This document shows positions 5,825 to 7,239 of a DNA stretch of 7,239 nt, piece after piece; the first letter of the stretch is position 1; each line of letters opens with the position of its first letter. The position numbers and the translations under genes were made by a program. Source of the DNA: Chitinophagaceae bacterium (GTDB lineage Bacteria > Bacteroidota > Bacteroidia > Chitinophagales > Chitinophagaceae); NCBI GenBank assembly GCA_021323155.1, contig JAJTCI010000119.1, positions 1-7,239 of the forward strand, in the 5' to 3' direction. The notes beneath the pieces were generated by a model. The model saw only the letters and a program-made list of their open reading frames with translations. It had not been told where the DNA came from and did no database searches.

Positions 5825-5865
5825 CCAAAATTCATAATTCTTAATTCCAATTCTTAATTCTTAAT
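5825..5865. repeat. Heptamer tandem repeat array (YYNNAAT) at the recF stop codon
   Basis: On the + strand the units are CCAAAAT, TCATAAT, TCTTAAT, TCCAAT (one base short), TCTTAAT, TCTTAAT, running without gaps. The array covers the recF stop codon (5854-5856) and encodes the last three RecF residues (I-K-N); it also encodes the start of the alternative upstream reading frame of the DUF721 gene. No flanking inverted repeat like that at 4409-4453 was found. Tandem heptamers of this AT-rich kind are, from memory, frequent in Bacteroidota intergenic DNA, but I cannot check copy number here. Confidence 0.75.
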
Positions 5866-6951
5866 CCCCAACTCTATCACCTTGAATCCCACCTTTATAT
5901 CCGCCAGCTGCTCCGTCAGTCTCGCCCGGTGTGTGTCGGTGATCAATACCTGTCCTTCATTCTCAGCGCAAACCCAATGCAGCAAATTATGCATGCGTTG
6001 GGCATCTAACTTTTCGAAAACATCGTCCAGCAACAGGATGGGAGAGAAGCCCTTGTTCTCCCGCAGCACGTCCCACTCTGCGAGTTTTAATGCGAACAGC
6101 AGGCTTTTCCTTTGTCCCTGGGAAGCCTGGGAGCGGAACAGGTACTCGCCAATATAAATTTCAAGGTCGTCTTTATGGATGCCCGCACTCGTGCGCTGCA
6201 ACGCCAGGTCCTTTTGCAGCGTGTGCTGTAAGATCGCTTTCAACGGCGAGGAACTGAGTTGGCTGGTATATTGAATCGCAAGGCCATCCCTCTTCTCTGC
6301 GATCTTCTCATAATGCCGCAATACCAGCGGGAGAAAATGCCGCATGAATTCCACCCGTACTTCGTAGATCGTTTGCCCCTTGGACCCCAGCTGATCGTCA
6401 TATGTGCCGAGTAATGCCTCGTCAGGCTTCGCATTGGACTCGGACGCCTGCTTAAGGAAACTGTTTCGTTGCTGCAATATCTTGTTGTAGGCGATCAGTT
6501 GCTGCAGGTATTCCGGGTTCAGCTGGCAAAGTATCGCGTCAATAAAATTTCGCCGCTGCTCACTGCTACCACTAATAAGCTCCACATCATCCGGTGCGAT
6601 CATCACGCAGGGGAACCGCCCGATGTGCTCGGAAAGCCTGCGGTAAGGCTCGTTATCTGCAAGAAATTCTTTGCGGTTGTTCTCCCGCAGGATACAGGTG
6701 ACCGTATGAGGTCCATCTTCACGGTCGAATTCGCCATCGATCCGCATGCCCTGCATCCCGTGCGTCACATTCTGCCCGTCCGGCCGGGAAAAATAGCTGC
6801 GGGTCAGGCATAGATAATAGATCGCGTCCAGGAGGTTGGTTTTCCCGGTGCCATTATCGCCACAAATACCGATGATCCGTTCATCCAGGTCAAAGCTTTT
6901 CGCCTTGTAATTGCGGAACTGCAGCAGTTTCAGCCTGTTTATTCGGAGCAT
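5854..6951 (-). CDS. recF: DNA replication and repair protein RecF
   Basis: A 365-residue SMC/ABC-type ATPase that binds gapped DNA with RecO and RecR and helps load RecA. With the ATG at 6951 the protein begins M-L-R-I-N-R-L-K-L-L-Q-F-R-N-Y, the standard RecF start; a TTG at 6969 would add six residues and is not needed. Walker A is G-D-N-G-T-G-K-T-N (31-39). Further RecF marks are A-P-D-D-V-E-L-I-S-G with R-R-N-F-I-D (about 119-138) and G-I-H-K-D-D-L (257-263). The ABC signature S-Q-G-Q-R starts at 277, Walker B is I-L-L-L-D-D with acidic pair 309-310, a D-loop L-D-A-Q-R follows, and the H-loop His is 341 (I-T-D-T-H). Length and motifs indicate an intact gene. Its last three codons and stop fall in a heptamer repeat. 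It is followed on the same strand by the DUF721 gene and is divergent from the partial gene at the right edge. Confidence 0.96.
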   Translation of the reverse strand: MLRINRLKLLQFRNYKAKSFDLDERIIGICGDNGTGKTNLLDAIYYLCLTRSYFSRPDGQNVTHGMQGMRIDGEFDREDGPHTVTCILRENNRKEFLADNEPYRRLSEHIGRFPCVMIAPDDVELISGSSEQRRNFIDAILCQLNPEYLQQLIAYNKILQQRNSFLKQASESNAKPDEALLGTYDDQLGSKGQTIYEVRVEFMRHFLPLVLRHYEKIAEKRDGLAIQYTSQLSSSPLKAILQHTLQKDLALQRTSAGIHKDDLEIYIGEYLFRSQASQGQRKSLLFALKLAEWDVLRENKGFSPILLLDDVFEKLDAQRMHNLLHWVCAENEGQVLITDTHRARLTEQLADIKVGFKVIELGIKN

Positions 6952-7018
6952 TACTGCAAAGAAACCCAATTTGGTACTATTCCTGTATGCTTACGCCGGA
7001 ATTATGCTTCATCATCAT

Positions 7019-7239
7019 ATGCCAAGGCCCAAGCGCAAATACCTGTATATCCTGGGAGCCCTTATCCTGGTGCTATATGTACTGCCCAATACCGTCAACT
7101 TTAGCGAACGGCGTGCTTTCGCCGATGGGCCGCGGATCAAAGAAGCCCGGCACTTATCGCCCGGCGCCACTGATTCGATATCGGTCATCCCAGGCCAGTA
7201 CTACGAGCGTGGTGATTTTTATAAATATTTCTTCGGCGA
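7019..7239 (+). CDS. Hypothetical protein with N-terminal signal/anchor segment, 3' partial
   Basis: An open frame from ATG 7019 to the window edge (an in-frame ATG at 7004 would add M-L-H-H-H). The N-terminus is M-P-R-P-K-R-K followed by a hydrophobic stretch Y-L-Y-I-L-G-A-L-I-L-V-L-Y-V-L, which fits an uncleaved membrane anchor or a signal peptide. There is no lipobox Cys. Downstream are S-I-S-V-I-P-G-Q-Y-Y-E-R-G and F-Y-K-Y-F-F-G just before the edge. This recalls the N-terminal region of large Bacteroidota envelope proteins (phosphoesterase/BamA-like, with an F-x-x-G-x-x-Y-R-x-x-W segment), but only 73 residues are visible and that is a weak memory-based suggestion. Coding status is supported by the unbroken frame, plausible codon use and the divergent position opposite recF. 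The 67-bp spacer to recF shows no convincing promoter motif. Confidence 0.6.
   Translation, partial: MPRPKRKYLYILGALILVLYVLPNTVNFSERRAFADGPRIKEARHLSPGATDSISVIPGQYYERGDFYKYFFG

Noticed and set aside
5779..5850. Upstream extension of the DUF721 gene from TTG 5850 or ATG 5835
   Set aside because: The added residues come from repeat DNA and do not resemble the family's N-terminus; ATG 5778 fits better, though the extension is not formally excluded.
6967..6969. TTG start giving a six-residue longer RecF
   Set aside because: RecF proteins start close to the L-x-x-F-R-N-Y segment, which the ATG at 6951 already gives.

Overview
The window looks like ordinary chromosome from a member of the Bacteroidota, most likely a Chitinophagaceae-type organism. 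The evidence is the company of genes: a DHH phosphoesterase next to an FKBP lipoprotein, folP next to a duplicated DUF1599 protein and a BT_3928-type DoxX/thioredoxin-fold membrane protein, and recF followed by a small DUF721 protein. Start regions lack well-placed Shine-Dalgarno sequences, and one candidate promoter matches the Bacteroidota -7 consensus TAnnTTTG. The genus is inference only.

Layout from left to right. A DHH/DHHA1 phosphoesterase (5' end outside the window) is followed after one base by an FKBP-type peptidyl-prolyl isomerase lipoprotein, both on +. This pair converges with folP (-), and the 3' ends overlap by 4 bp. folP is divergent from a + strand run of three genes that probably form one operon: a protein made of two DUF1599 repeats, a BT_3928-like membrane protein, and a DppB/OppB-type ABC permease. 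That run converges with a - strand pair, recF then DUF721, and the permease and DUF721 stop codons abut with no base between them. A divergent + strand gene with an N-terminal hydrophobic segment begins near 7019 and runs off the right edge.

The functions are mostly housekeeping: short-RNA/nucleotide phosphate turnover, envelope protein folding, folate synthesis, peptide uptake or export, and RecF-dependent DNA repair. They do not form one pathway.

Nothing in the window amounts to a new defence, mobile or biosynthetic system. The least explained DNA is a pair of short heptamer-repeat arrays (unit YYNNAAT on the + strand) placed exactly at gene junctions. One lies between the BT_3928-like gene and the permease, where a perfect 8-bp inverted repeat encloses it and the downstream arm contains the presumed TTG start codon. 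The other lies between recF and DUF721 and supplies the recF stop codon and last residues. Other points are the 93-residue internal duplication in the DUF1599 protein and a possible leaderless promoter for DUF721. No tRNA, rRNA, CRISPR array, insertion sequence or convincing intrinsic terminator was seen.
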